Assembly (NCBI GenBank): GCA_025330725.1
Contig: JAIWND010000071.1
Coordinates: forward strand, 1-59,234
Direction of reading: 5' to 3'
Source of the DNA: Chlamydoabsidia padenii
Taxonomy: Eukaryota; Mucoromycota; Mucoromycetes; Mucorales; Cunninghamellaceae
DNA length: 59,234 nt
Under the pieces are notes generated by a model. It was not told the origin of the DNA and did not search any database. It was given only the letters and a program-made list of their open reading frames with translations. A program made the position numbers and the translations under genes. Below, piece by piece: positions 48,915 to 58,207 of the stretch; the first letter of the stretch is position 1, and every line of letters begins with the position of its first letter.

Positions 48915-48927
48915 GGTGGGATTTAAA
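48915..48927. promoter_or_regulatory. Shared upstream motif (Myb-like gene promoter)
   Basis: GGTGGGATTTAAA, 153 bp upstream of the ATG at 49080. Confidence 0.4.
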
Positions 48928-49079
48928 AATAAAAGTTTGGCTGTGAAAAAAAAAAAGGTTGGGTTGAGTGTTCTCCATTTTTGTTTTTATTTTTGTTTTT
49001 ATTTCCCGCTTGTGCTTTTTTTTTTTTCTGCCTCCCCCCCCTTCTTTTTTTTTACTTCTTCTTCCATTACGCTTCTACA

Positions 49080-49949
49080 ATGCAACCACAACAATGGACA
49101 TTCGAAAATACGTTTGCGAGTGTCCCAATTAGACCTCCTCATTCTGCTCCTTCGCCCGCTGCCACACCTACTTCTGCTCGTGTGCCTGCACCAGTTCGTG
49201 ATCATACTACATGGACTGCACAAGAGGAAGGGGTACTCATCAATCTTATGATTGACAAGTGGCGAGACATCCGCGATTGTACGTACCCACGACAGATCAA
49301 GGGACATTGGCTTAGTCTGACTGATGCCTTGAACATCACTCGTGGAGTTGAAGGACCAAAACCAATGAGCGCAGTGAAGCGTAAATGGGCGGCTCTCAAA
49401 ACACAGTACATGAACATCACCGACCAAATCGAAAACCAAACGGGTATAGGCGGTGGACCCGGTAATGAACGATGGGCACATTATGATTCGATGGCGAGAA
49501 TTGTTGGCCGTGACTCGACGATTATCCCACCGGTTGTGATTGACAGTATGGCGGAACGATTTGTCAGGGTAAAAAGAAGGGACGATGCAGACAGTGACGA
49601 CGACAATGTGGATGAACCGGAACAGGATGACGAACAAGAACAACAGCAGGAACAGCGGGGGCAACAGCAGGAAGGTGGACGACGACAAAGACAACGTACG
49701 GCATATGAGCAATTTGGGCAACGCCATGAAGCTATGCTTGATGTCGTTAGGAACATGGTCGGTGTTATAGAAGGGCTCCGGGACACCTTGGAAAGATCCA
49801 TTGAAGCGGATAGGGTGGAAAGCGAACGGTTAAGACAAGAAGATAATCGCCGCCATTCAGAATTTCTTGCCGTGCTCTCTTCCTTCTGTGCCGAATCAAA
49901 CACCACCAGTACCAGCAACGACAACGACAGCACTACCAGCAATAATTAG
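49080..49949 (+). CDS. Myb/SANT-like DNA-binding protein (Harbinger-linked ORF)
   Basis: Intact intronless 289-residue protein. The N-terminus is Pro/Ala-rich. The trihelix/Myb-like domain at residues ~42-145 has TTWTAQEEGVLINLMIDKW, KGHWLSLTDALNIT, VKRKWAALKTQYMNITDQIE and ERWAHYDSMARIVG. A very acidic and Gln-rich linker follows (DSDDDNVDEPEQDDEQEQQQ). The C-terminal helix (HEAMLDVVRNMVGVIEGLRD, RVESERLRQEDNRR) is typical of a dimerisation tail. It converges with a Harbinger transposase fragment ending 74 nt beyond its stop. PIF/Harbinger transposons carry exactly this pair (Myb-like ORF plus DDE transposase), so it is probably the transposon's accessory gene, still open. A domesticated host gene is the alternative. 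Confidence 0.75.
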   Translation: MQPQQWTFENTFASVPIRPPHSAPSPAATPTSARVPAPVRDHTTWTAQEEGVLINLMIDKWRDIRDCTYPRQIKGHWLSLTDALNITRGVEGPKPMSAVKRKWAALKTQYMNITDQIENQTGIGGGPGNERWAHYDSMARIVGRDSTIIPPVVIDSMAERFVRVKRRDDADSDDDNVDEPEQDDEQEQQQEQRGQQQEGGRRQRQRTAYEQFGQRHEAMLDVVRNMVGVIEGLRDTLERSIEADRVESERLRQEDNRRHSEFLAVLSSFCAESNTTSTSNDNDSTTSNN

Positions 49950-50022
49950 CATAGATGTATTTAATAGTATATATTTGTTTGATATAGAATAGTTAATTAA
50001 AAATATTATATAATAAACATTA

Positions 50023-50331
50023 TTATCTTCCTAACCTCTCTTCTACCCATAATCTCAATTCTTCTCTTCGCTGTTGTCCTTCTCTTCGTCCAGTGACTTC
50101 TGCTTCACCAGCATTACCAGAAATGTTTTCCATGATGGACGGCGTCAAAGGGGCATTTTGAATGGTGTACCCATCAAATCATCATACTGACATCAGAATT
50201 ATATTGACCACTTACCAGCTAAAATATAGGTGTCCTCAGGACACAACAACCCATCATCTGAATATAAGTTTTGACGCAGAGAAAATCTTGTGAATGCACG
50301 AGAGTCATGGCAGCGACCTGCTGTAAAATAT
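50023..50331 (-). pseudogene. PIF/Harbinger transposase, C-terminal fragment
   Basis: Minus strand reads GRCHDSRAFTRFSLRQNLYS then CPEDTYILA(D) and, after a gap, GYTIQNAPLTPSIMENISGN and an Arg/Glu-rich C-terminus stopping at 50023-50025. HDSR-F-x3-L and the YILAD/GYP-like block are hallmarks of DDE_4 Harbinger transposases. The intron donor GTAAGT after YILA is present, but the acceptor expected just before ATGGGTAC reads TTTG instead of TTAG. The upstream part ends abruptly at the LTR boundary (50331/50332). Confidence 0.7.
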
Positions 50332-50900
50332 GGGTTTTTGTAGAATGAAAATGGATGTATATAAAATAAAAAATAAAGACAAGTACGGTGAGAATCCTTC
50401 CTAGCCTTTATTTGTGTAGAGTAAAAAGTAGATGAAGAAAAATATGTTAACGGGAGAAGAGAACTATTTATACATGTATGTGATTTTATGGGACGAGTAG
50501 TAAGGACCAATTGCAATCATTAATTGATCATGAAGTTACGATGGAAAGTTTCTTTTGATGTGATGTATTATGGAAAGAATCGTTCTGTCTTGTAATGGTA
50601 TGATACGGTGTTTGTATTGAAACCCCGCATGACAGAACGTTCTTTTTCTTTTTTTCTTTTTTTTTTCTCTTTGTTAAATGACCGTTCCATTATTACTTTC
50701 ATGATCATATCATACCATATGAATAGATCATGATGTTTCTCTTTTTATAATCATTTAACTTGTGAGTTTTTGTTCATACGATCGGAGACAGACTGACTGT
50801 GTCGATCGTCGATCTCTTTTTTATTTTAAATCCCGCATCGAGGCATGATGCTTTGGGGCGGGCTTTATCTTTTATTAATTGAATTTTGCATGATACGACA
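50332..50900 (-). mobile_element. LTR copy 1 (569 bp, minus sense, subfamily a)
   Basis: Sense orientation starts TGTCGTATCATGCAAAATTC and ends ...CCCATATTTTACA. It includes two copies of the shared promoter motif (GCGGGATTTAAA and GCGGGGTTTCAA), a TATA-like GTATAAATAG and an AATAAA-like end. No internal retroelement sequence adjoins it as in an intact element. The plus-strand left flank is cctgc and the right flank is gttac. Confidence 0.85.
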
Positions 50901-51016
50901 GTTACATTTATCTTCATAGATCCTCTTGGTTGCTGTATTGTATCTTTTGCAAACTTTGTATTCCATCTTGGGTTATCCTTCTGGTTTACAGCTGCTTTAT
51001 CCAACCTCTTTTTCAT
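50901..51016 (-). pseudogene. Truncated short ORF cut by LTR copy 1
   Basis: Basic 38-residue fragment MKKRLDKAAVNQKDNPRWNT... interrupted by the LTR after INV. The matching sequence after the interruption lies beyond LTR copy 2 (CAGTAGATGA from 53322), which gives a stop three codons later. Family not recognised. Confidence 0.4.
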
Positions 51017-51861
51017 TGTAGAATAGTATTAGCATTGTCTTTTTAATAAAACAAATTGTTGAACTTGATGAAAACTGTATATAATGACTTTACGACTTAC
51101 AAATGGTGTCTATGTATAAAGCGAACTGACAAGTTTAATCGAATGGTGATGTGTACTTTTTTTTTTGTTAAACGGATGACGTACAATATTTCGTTAAACC
51201 AAATCACATGAAGTAATCACAAAATAATCATTTTAAATCATTTCTACCAAGAATCACTGTGATTCTGATCCAAAATGATCAAAAATGATTATCATTTGAG
51301 CTTTTTCCCGTAGTGATTTAGTTTTAGAAGAGAAATAGACAATAGAATAGATGTTTTATTGATTGATAGTTAATAATAAAGTACAACTTATATATATATA
51401 TATATATATATGTGATGATAAAAGCTGACTACGAATTTATGGAAATGTCTAAAAGATGCTTGGAAGAAAAAGAAAAGAAGAGATAAATTAAAGACCAGAT
51501 GATCAGGTGACCGTCACCGAACGTTTACCATGAGAATACCTGCTTTATCATGAGGCCAAGATCTAACAATTTTGTCAATCTCGAAGTAGTATGTAAAGCA
51601 GATATGTCGGGGTTTGTAAATTTAAAATAGCGATTGTTAATTGTTCTTTATAGAATACAGTTATAAACATAAAATGAAGTTACGGTTTCTAAAAAATCGT
51701 ATTGCCGAGTTTAAATTTTGCCCAATCGAACCTTACTGCATTTTTCGGGTGTTAAAAGTAGCCAATCTCTTTGCACGTTATGTAATAAACTACAGCTGCA
51801 TCTTATCACTGAGGTTTAAATCGAGGGGCTCCCTTTGAATTACTTATTTACTTAATACCTA
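51017..51861. other. AT-rich, no gene recognised
   Basis: Contains a palindromic AATGATCAAAAATGATTATCATT region near 51275, a (TA)n microsatellite at ~51390-51411 and CGGGGTTTGTAAATTTAAA near 51609. Confidence 0.5.
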
Positions 51862-52736
51862 ATGGATACGCCAACAAGAACATGTCGTTGTGGTTCAGCC
51901 ACTCATATACGGACAAGCTTCTCAGCATGTCCTTTAAACAGTCGAAGAGTGCGACAAAGGATTGACGGGGTAAAATAATCTACATCGACCTGCTTCTCAA
52001 GTCTGACTTTTTTTTTCTCCAGGAGGAAGATCGCGCCCAGAATCAATAAAGTACTTCCCGAACATGTAGATGTGGCTCAACTACACACTCGAGAATAACA
52101 TTCGTACACTGCCCTTTAAACCCTAATTATACGAATGCAACACCGATCGCCGAGGTATATACAGACGCATTCTTTCTTTTTTTGCAGGAACAACCAAGAA
52201 GAACGGCGACACCAAGGGGTAGATGCTGTTCCTGTGGGATGAGTACACATGAAAGGGCCGGCAATCAACATTGCCCTTTCTATCGCATAAATATGGATGC
52301 TCAGAGTCAAAAATTTCGCGCAGAGGATGTTTTTGGACCTGATGTGTGCCATGATGAAGATGCTTCCTATCATCGCTATGTACTCCCGGCGATGGAAATA
52401 GAATGTAGACATCGCGGGTCAAAAATGTGGATTAGTGAGACGCTTGCCATAAGTAGTAGAACCAATCCCAGTTTTGGTATTTGCTGCAATGGTGGTAAGA
52501 TTTCGTTTGCTTTACCCAGACCACCACCAAAACCAATGCTTTCACTGCGACATAATGGTTATTGGGAGTACGTGCATCGTAATTTAACTGATGACGGTAA
52601 TGAAGATAGATCATTCAAGCGACATTACCGGATTGGACTCAGGACATTTACCTGGTTGGTGAACTCATTAGAACATCATCCAATTTTCGTGCAAGAAAAC
52701 TCTCGATCAATTCCCGCCTATATACAAATTGTCACT
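51862..52736 (+). pseudogene. Helitron-like zinc-knuckle ORF joined to Harbinger transposase N-terminus
   Basis: ATG 51862 opens MDTPTRTCRCGSATHIRTSF. A second unit, SRTCRCGSTTHSRITFVHCP, and a third, RGRCCSCGMSTHERAGNQHC, follow; together they are three C-x-C-G-x3-H-x8/9-C-P knuckles split by two short introns, and the first junction contains an in-frame TAG. Then IECRHRGSKMWISETLAISS followed by RTNPSFGICCNGGKISF matches the Cys/His region that precedes the Rep domain in Helitron proteins. From LRHNGYWEYVHRNLTD onward the text is Harbinger-like (EDRSFKRHYRIGLRTFTWLV, NSLEHHPIFVQENSRSIPAY). It ends at the LTR at 52737. This is a chimera of two transposon types, or one inserted in the other. 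Confidence 0.6.
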
Positions 52737-53316
52737 TGTCGTATCATGCAAAATTCAATTAATAAAAGATAAAGCCCGTCCCAAAGCATCATGCCTCGAA
52801 GCGGGATTTAAAATAAATAAAAAAAGAGATCGACGATCGACAGTCAGTCTGTCTCCGATCGTATGAACAAAAACTCACAAGTTGAATGATTATAAAAAGA
52901 GAAACATCATTACCTATTCATATGATATGATATGATCATGAAAGTAATAATGGAACGGTCATTTAACAAAGAGAAAAAAAGAAAAAAGAAAAAGAACGTT
53001 CTGGTATGCGGGGTTTCAATACAAACACCGTATCATACCATTACAAGACAGAACGATTCTTTCCATAATACATCACATCAAAAGAAACTATCCATCGTAA
53101 CTTCATGATCAATTAATGATTGCAATTGGTCCTTACTACTCGTCCCATAAAATCACATATATGTATAAATAGTTCTCTTCTCCCGTTAACATATTTTTCT
53201 TCATCTACTTTTTACTCTTCATAAATAAAGGCTAGGAAGGATTCTCACCGTACTTGTCTTTATTTTTTATTTTAAATACATCTATCTTTTATTCTACAAA
53301 AACCCTATATTTTACA
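52737..53316 (+). mobile_element. LTR copy 2 (580 bp, plus sense, subfamily b)
   Basis: TGTCG...TTTACA, left flank tcact, right flank gtaac. The right flank equals the reverse complement of the sequence beside LTR copy 1 (gttac, 50901-50905), which implies an exchange of flanks. Confidence 0.85.
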
Positions 53317-53449
53317 GTAACCAGTAGATGAGTGTATGATAAATATCCTTTACTTTATTGATTTAATAGACTAGTTGTGATGAGGGGTGAATGAATGTAA
53401 AAGGGAAAAGATGGAAAAAAGAAAAAGAAAGGAAGAAGGCCAAAAAACC

Positions 53450-54152
53450 TTATTTATCTGCGTTCGGGTTTAAAAGGGGTACGCTGTCCCTCGTCTTTCT
53501 TTTTTTTTGTCCGCTGCTACCGTAGGAATTAAGGGTCCAGACGGCGACGGTACCAGCAGCTACACGTGGCAAAGCCATGGCAACACCAGCAGGTTTTCTT
53601 TGCCTTGTTACTTTTCGCTGGATATTCTGCATGATCGGAGCGGTCGATCCAAGGCAAACAACTTCAGGGGAAGGAATCCTGGGCTCAGGAAGAGGAGAGA
53701 GGGGCGGGGCATCTACGGGATCACTATAAAAAAAGGCACATCTTTATTTCCTGACTCATAATTGATTATAAAAAGCACTTACTAGTCAACAATTGTCCAT
53801 ACAGCAAATTAGGGTCACAGTCTTGTCTTTCTTCTCCGTCCTGTGCCTCGTTCCATCTGGTTTCAATGCCATGCACCAGGCTCCCGCGAACACACTTTCC
53901 TTTTTTCAAAGGTGGCTCCCCACTGGATATTTGAGCGGTAATCAAAGCAGAAGCAGGCACGTCCTCCTGCTGGTCAGTAAGTTTCTCCGAGATCTTGTTT
54001 AGAGTTACTTCGATTCGGTTCAACTGATCCTTAGTCTCGTTGGCGTTGTTGTCGACGTCCCTCTGGAGAGTATTGACATTGTTTTGAAGGTTAATAAACG
54101 ACTTCTGCAGCATATACAAATCTTCACGGGTAGAATTGGTATCAGGATTCAT
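53450..54152 (-). CDS. Unknown coiled-coil protein
   Basis: ATG 54152 opens MNPDTNSTREDLYMLQKSFI. A long heptad region follows (LQNNVNTLQRDVDNNANETK, DQLNRIEVTLNKISEKL), then a Lys/Arg patch (PPLKKGKCVRG). After an intron using donor GTATGG (just after DPNLL) and acceptor TATAG comes a Pro-rich stretch (DPVDAPPLSPLPEPR) and a basic end (NIQRKVTRQRKPAG, QKKRKTRDSVPLL). The total is about 200 residues. A small coiled-coil protein with a basic tail could be a transposon nucleocapsid-like or host protein; I recognise no family. It is divergent from the zinc-finger fragment at 54401. Confidence 0.5.
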
Positions 54153-54400
54153 TTTATAAAGTAGCAAGTAGAGAAAAAGTAAATAAAAATAAAAAAGTAG
54201 AAGATGAAAGAAAAGGAAAAGATAAAAAAAAAGGTACGAAACGCTGGAGGCTAAAGTTTATTTATGCCGACGGCGTTTTTCAGGAACCGTTATGACAGAC
54301 GAATCGTGATTGGTCCGAAATTTATGCCCGCTATCCTTTCTTTCTTTTTTCTTCTTAATCTTACAACTCTCTTTCTCAACAGCCCAGACCAAACTTAACA

Positions 54401-54533
54401 ATGCCAAAATCAACAAGTTATTGTAGCGTTTGTGAAATGAAATACCGAACACTTCCCAAATACAAGGCTCACTATTGCGAAGTAATGAAGCAGAAAGTAC
54501 CAAGTAACAACTTTGAAGGAACTTATTGTTTGT
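54401..54533 (+). pseudogene. Zinc-finger ORF truncated by LTR copy 3
   Basis: ATG 54401 encodes MPKSTSYCSVCEMKYRTLPK followed by YKAHYC, a C2H2/C2HC-type finger. About 44 codons in, the frame runs into the LTR at 54534. The remainder is not found in the window. Confidence 0.5.
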
Positions 54534-55086
54534 TGTAAAATATAGGGTTTTTGTAGAATAAAAAATAAAGACAAGTACGGTGAGAATCCTTCCTAGCCTT
54601 TATTTATGAAGAGTAAAAAGTAGATGAAGAAAAATATGTTAACGGGAGAAGAGAACTATTTATACATGTATGTGATTTTATGGGACGAGTAGTAAGGACC
54701 AATTGCAATCATTAATTGATCATGAAGTTACGATGGAAAGTGTCTTTTGATGTGATGTATCATGGAAAGAATCGTTCTGTCTTGTAATGGTATGATACGG
54801 TGTTTGTATTGAAACCCCGCATACCAGAACGTTCTTTTTCTTTTTTCTTTTTTTCTCTTTGTTAAATGACCGTTCCATTATTACTTTCATGATCATATCA
54901 TATCATATGAATAGGTAATGATGTTTCTCTTTTTATAATCATTTAACTTGTGAGTTTTTGTTCATACGATCGGAGACAGACTGACTGTCGATCGTCGATC
55001 TCTTTTATATTTTAAATCCCGCTTCGAGGCATGATGCTTTGGGACGGGCTTTATCTTTTATTAATTGAATTTTGCATGATACGACA
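54534..55086 (-). mobile_element. LTR copy 3 (553 bp, minus sense, subfamily b)
   Basis: Same ends as the other copies. Left flank tttgt, right flank atcac; no target duplication. It shares subfamily-b markers with copy 2 (CCCTATAT near the 3' end, CCCGCATACCAG, TAGGTAATG, CCCGTCCC). Confidence 0.85.
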
Positions 55087-55422
55087 ATCACAAAGCCCAA
55101 CAATTTGATCGAATCCTGTAGCCATAAACATTTGTTTGATTTGATCTTGAGACCCACCGAAACCACCCTTTTCAGCACCTCGTCAATGTGATCCAGTTGT
55201 CCATAATAGTCGGTAGAATAGATAGTTTATCGTCAATGTAAGAAGTAGCAAACCGACCCATGAACAGTTCCAAAGCAAGATAGATACACCGTGCAAAAGT
55301 CGAAGGACCATTTGCTATACCGAATGGCATCACCCGATAACTGTAATTACTCCATGGAGTGGCATAGTGAGTTTAGTCTTCAACGATTCGTCCACCTGCA
55401 CTTGATTGAATCCCTTGAATAG
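55087..55422 (-). pseudogene. Ty3/gypsy reverse transcriptase fragment
   Basis: Minus strand: GFNQVQVDESLKTKLTMPLH then, one frame over, NYSYRVMPFGIANGPSTFAR and TSYIDDKLSIL. YSYRVMPFG-x-A and the Y-x-D-D core are diagnostic of Ty3/gypsy RT (YIDD here). Frame breaks occur every ~20-60 codons. Confidence 0.7.
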
Positions 55423-55589
55423 GGACGAACTTACTTCCTGCCGAAAATTTTTTTCGGTAAAGTCGGTAAGGCCGCCAACTGGGTTTGAAAAAAAATTGAG
55501 CGGTAAATGAATCTCGTCGGAAGTGACTGATGGCCGGGTGTCAAATTTTATGAAAACAAAAAAAAATTCGGCATGAAATAACTTCGTCC
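55423..55589. mobile_element. MITE copy 1 (167 bp)
   Basis: The ends GGACGAACTTACTTCCTGCC and (complement) GGACGAAGTTATTTCATGCC form TIRs of ~30 bp. The interior has CGGTAAAGTCGGTAAGGCCG and GAGCGGTAAATGAATCTCGT. It is an inverted copy of 56078-56245, inserted between the RT and gag-like fragments. Confidence 0.75.
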
Positions 55590-55794
55590 GTCATCAAACA
55601 CAAAATAGTTTTTACCAGCTGTTTCGACCCGAAGTAATGTCAAGCTTTCATCAGTTACCACAGGATTGAACTGATCATTGAATTGCTTGCGCAAGATGAG
55701 GACTTCTTGTTTGATCTCCTTTTTGGTTTTCAAGGATCTTCTTCACGACTTTGAATAATTCGGCTGCCTCTTTGTTGTTGATGTTGAAGGACAT
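55590..55794 (-). pseudogene. Gag-like N-terminal fragment
   Basis: ATG 55794 opens MSFNINNKEAAELFKVVKKI. After a frameshift the text continues KKEIKQEVLILRKQFNDQFN, TDESLTLLRVETAGKNYFVF up to the MITE. The position before RT on the same strand and its composition suggest a retroelement Gag or leader region; similarity is weak. Confidence 0.4.
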
Positions 55795-56077
55795 GTTTTC
55801 TTAAGTAATGTAGTTGGTTGATTGTGTGATTTGATAGTGAGAACATGAACTTGGCTATGGTGCATGTCATCTATAACCGTCATAAACCTTAATTTATTTC
55901 AATTTTGCTTTTTGAGTTCCCGATCCCGGCTTTTGAATTTTGTCAGTCGGAAATTAAAATACTGTCTCGAATTTTAAATCCCGATTTCGGGGTATCTATT
56001 TTAAACACCGACGCATTAATAAACAATAAAGAACTTTGTTTATATGATGTGCACGATAATAAGTGAGATGTCAAAAT
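55795..56077. other. AT-rich spacer
   Basis: No gene. Includes TTTTAAATCCCGATTTCGGGG near 55974, a small palindrome related to the shared motif. Confidence 0.4.
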
Positions 56078-56245
56078 GGACGAAGTTATTTCATGCCGAA
56101 TTTTTTTTTTGTTTTCATAAAATTTGACACCCGCCATCAGTCACTTCCGACGAGATTCATTTACCGCTCATTTTTTTTTCAAATCCAGTTGGCGGCCTTA
56201 CCGACTTTACCGAAAAAAAATTTTCGGCATGAAATAACTTCGTCC
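56078..56245. mobile_element. MITE copy 2 (168 bp)
   Basis: GGACGAAGTTATTTCATGCC at the left end and its exact complement at the right end (TIR at least 23 bp, then T/A runs). No coding capacity. It is opposite in orientation to copy 1 and has no clear target duplication (left tcaaaat, right aaagtta). Confidence 0.8.
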
Positions 56246-56477
56246 AAAGTTACATGGACTCTTCAGATTACCGAGGTGAGCGGTTCATCAAGCAAAACCC
56301 ACTTGGTCAAAAAGTAACAATTGGCGAAAAATACGACGAGATGTTGCAAGTTTTACATTCAAGGGCGAACAATGGCAACAATGAACGGTTGACCGATCAC
56401 ATTTTGTCAGCAAGCGATTGTCTTTGAAGGGTGAGGCACGTGAGGTCGCTCGTCTCGTTCTAAAGGAAATGCCTGAG
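56246..56477 (+). pseudogene. Retroelement Gag fragment upstream of LTR copy 4
   Basis: Plus strand: SSDYRGERFIKQNPLGQKVT, IGEKYDEMLQVLHSRANNGN, then after a stop/frameshift SLKGEAREVARLVLKEMPE up to the LTR. The run across the LTR into 57057 is compatible with one gag interrupted by it. Confidence 0.5.
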
Positions 56478-57055
56478 TGTCGTATCATGCAAAATTCAAT
56501 TAATAAAAGATAAAGCCCGCCCCGAAGCATCATGCCTCGAAGCGGGATTTAAAATATAAAAGAGATCGACGATCGACAGTCAGTCTGTCTCCGATCGTAT
56601 GAACAAAAACTCACAAGTTGAATGATTATAAAAAGAGAAACATCATGATCTATTCATATGATATGATATGATCATGAAAGTAATAATGGAACGGTCATTT
56701 AACAAAGAGAAAAAAAAAAAAGAAAAAAAGAAAAAGAACGTTCTGTCATGCGGGGTTTCAATACAAACACCGTATCACACCATTACAAGACAGAACGATT
56801 CTTTCCATGATACATCACATCAAAAGAAACTTTCCATCGTAACTTCATGATCAATTAATGATTGCAATTGGTCCTTACTACTCGTCCCATAAAATCACAT
56901 ATATGTATAAATAGTTCTCTTCTCCCGTTAACATATTTTTCTTCATCTACTTTTACTCTTGACAAATAAAGGCTAGGAAGGATTCTCACCGTACTTGTCT
57001 TTATTTTATATTTTACATACATCCATTTTCATTCTACAAAAACCCATATTCTACA
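56478..57055 (+). mobile_element. LTR copy 4 (578 bp, plus sense, subfamily a)
   Basis: TGTCG...TCTACA, left flank ctgag, right flank gttgc; no target duplication. It carries both promoter-motif copies (56542 and 56750), with ATATAAAAG just after the first. Confidence 0.85.
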
Positions 57056-57056
57056 G

Positions 57057-58073
57057 TTGCGTCCTTCTATCAATTCACGTCTATCCAAGCTCCCCAACAA
57101 CTTCGAGCCCATGGACCTTGGCTATGCTCATGCTAGAATCCGACGTGCTCGCGATAAGCCTTCCCATCATCGACGATACACGGGATACGTTGAACAAAGA
57201 GAATGTTTCGCCTGTGGTAAAATTGGCCACCTCCAAGCAAACTGCCGCAAAGTTAAGCGAGATCGCGCATCCGCAAGAGGAAAACAGTTGGCTTATAATA
57301 TTGATGATATAATACAGGACGCGGCTCCTAAGAAGATCATCAGACATAGAATCGATGAATTGAATACCGATGATGATAGTGATGATGATTTTGCCATTAA
57401 TAATAAAGATCGTGGACACCGCCGTTATAACAAGTATTTGACATATGATGATGATGAAACCTACAGAAAGGAAAAACAAAATGATGAGATCATTTTTTAT
57501 GAATCATTACCAGATGATAAAACCTATTTACACGAAATACATCAGATGAGTACTGACTTACCGTTATACACCTTCCAATGCGGAAACCAGAGATTACTGA
57601 CATTAATTGACGATGGCGCGAGCGCTTCGTATTTATCTCCTCGATGGGCACACCTCGCCTCGACCATAAAACATATTCGGAACCGACATGTCGAAACAGC
57701 GGACGGATCGACGTCTGCTATCACCTGCCAAGCCCATATCACCATACATGTTCAGTCTTGTCATTTCAAAATAGTATCGTTTATTTTCCAAACAAAATTT
57801 GACCTCATCCTCGGTAGAGATTGGTTGCGCACCGCCTTACCCATTCCTGACTGGACAAAAGAAACCTGGACTATCAAGAACAAGGGTCATAATGTAGTAC
57901 TACATCCTTGGAAAAAGTCTACACCCATCGCATACCTGAATTACCTTATTTCCGCCAAACAAGCGAATCGCCTACTACGTACTGGACATCAGGTCAACGC
58001 CGTGTCAGAACCGGCCCCGTCTAGAAGGACGGAGTCGATCCAATCAACGATGGTAGAGGAGACGGGGGTTTAG
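57057..58073 (+). pseudogene. Ty3/gypsy Gag-protease fragment
   Basis: 338-codon open frame without its own start. The end of Gag has NNFEPMDLG and a CCHC zinc knuckle, CFACGKIGHLQANC. An acidic linker with AYNIDDIIQDA follows. The retropepsin-like domain then reads TFQCGNQRLLTLIDDGASAS (catalytic D-x-G as DDGAS rather than the usual DSG/DTG) and FDLILGRDWLRTA, the ILG-x-D-W flap/C-terminal block of gypsy proteases. It stops at 58071, where the 101-bp repeat begins to be read. No RT follows. Confidence 0.75.
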
Positions 58074-58207
58074 TTTACGGACATGGTTCTAAGATTTGGA
58101 GAGTGTCAGGACCGGCCCCGTCTAGAAGAACGGAGTCGATCCAATTAGCGAGGGTAGAGGAGACGGGGGTTTGGTTTGTGGACATGGTTCTAAGGTTTGG
58201 AGAGTAA
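58002..58207. repeat. 101-bp tandem duplication
   Basis: GTGTCAGAACCGGCCCCGTC (58002) is repeated as GTGTCAGGACCGGCCCCGTC (58103). The copies stay similar through GGAGACGGGGGTTT and ACATGGTTCTAA; about 90 percent identical by eye. Confidence 0.8.

Noticed and set aside
48999..49727. 242-codon antisense frame opposite the Myb-like gene
   Set aside because: Shadow of the strongly biased Asp/Glu/Gln-rich sense frame; no independent protein features.
55087..56477. Second LTR-mediated inversion between LTR copies 3 and 4
   Set aside because: Flipping the segment gives flanks tttgt/ctcag and gtgat/gttgc, with no target duplication restored. The gag text is colinear across LTR 4 in the present orientation.
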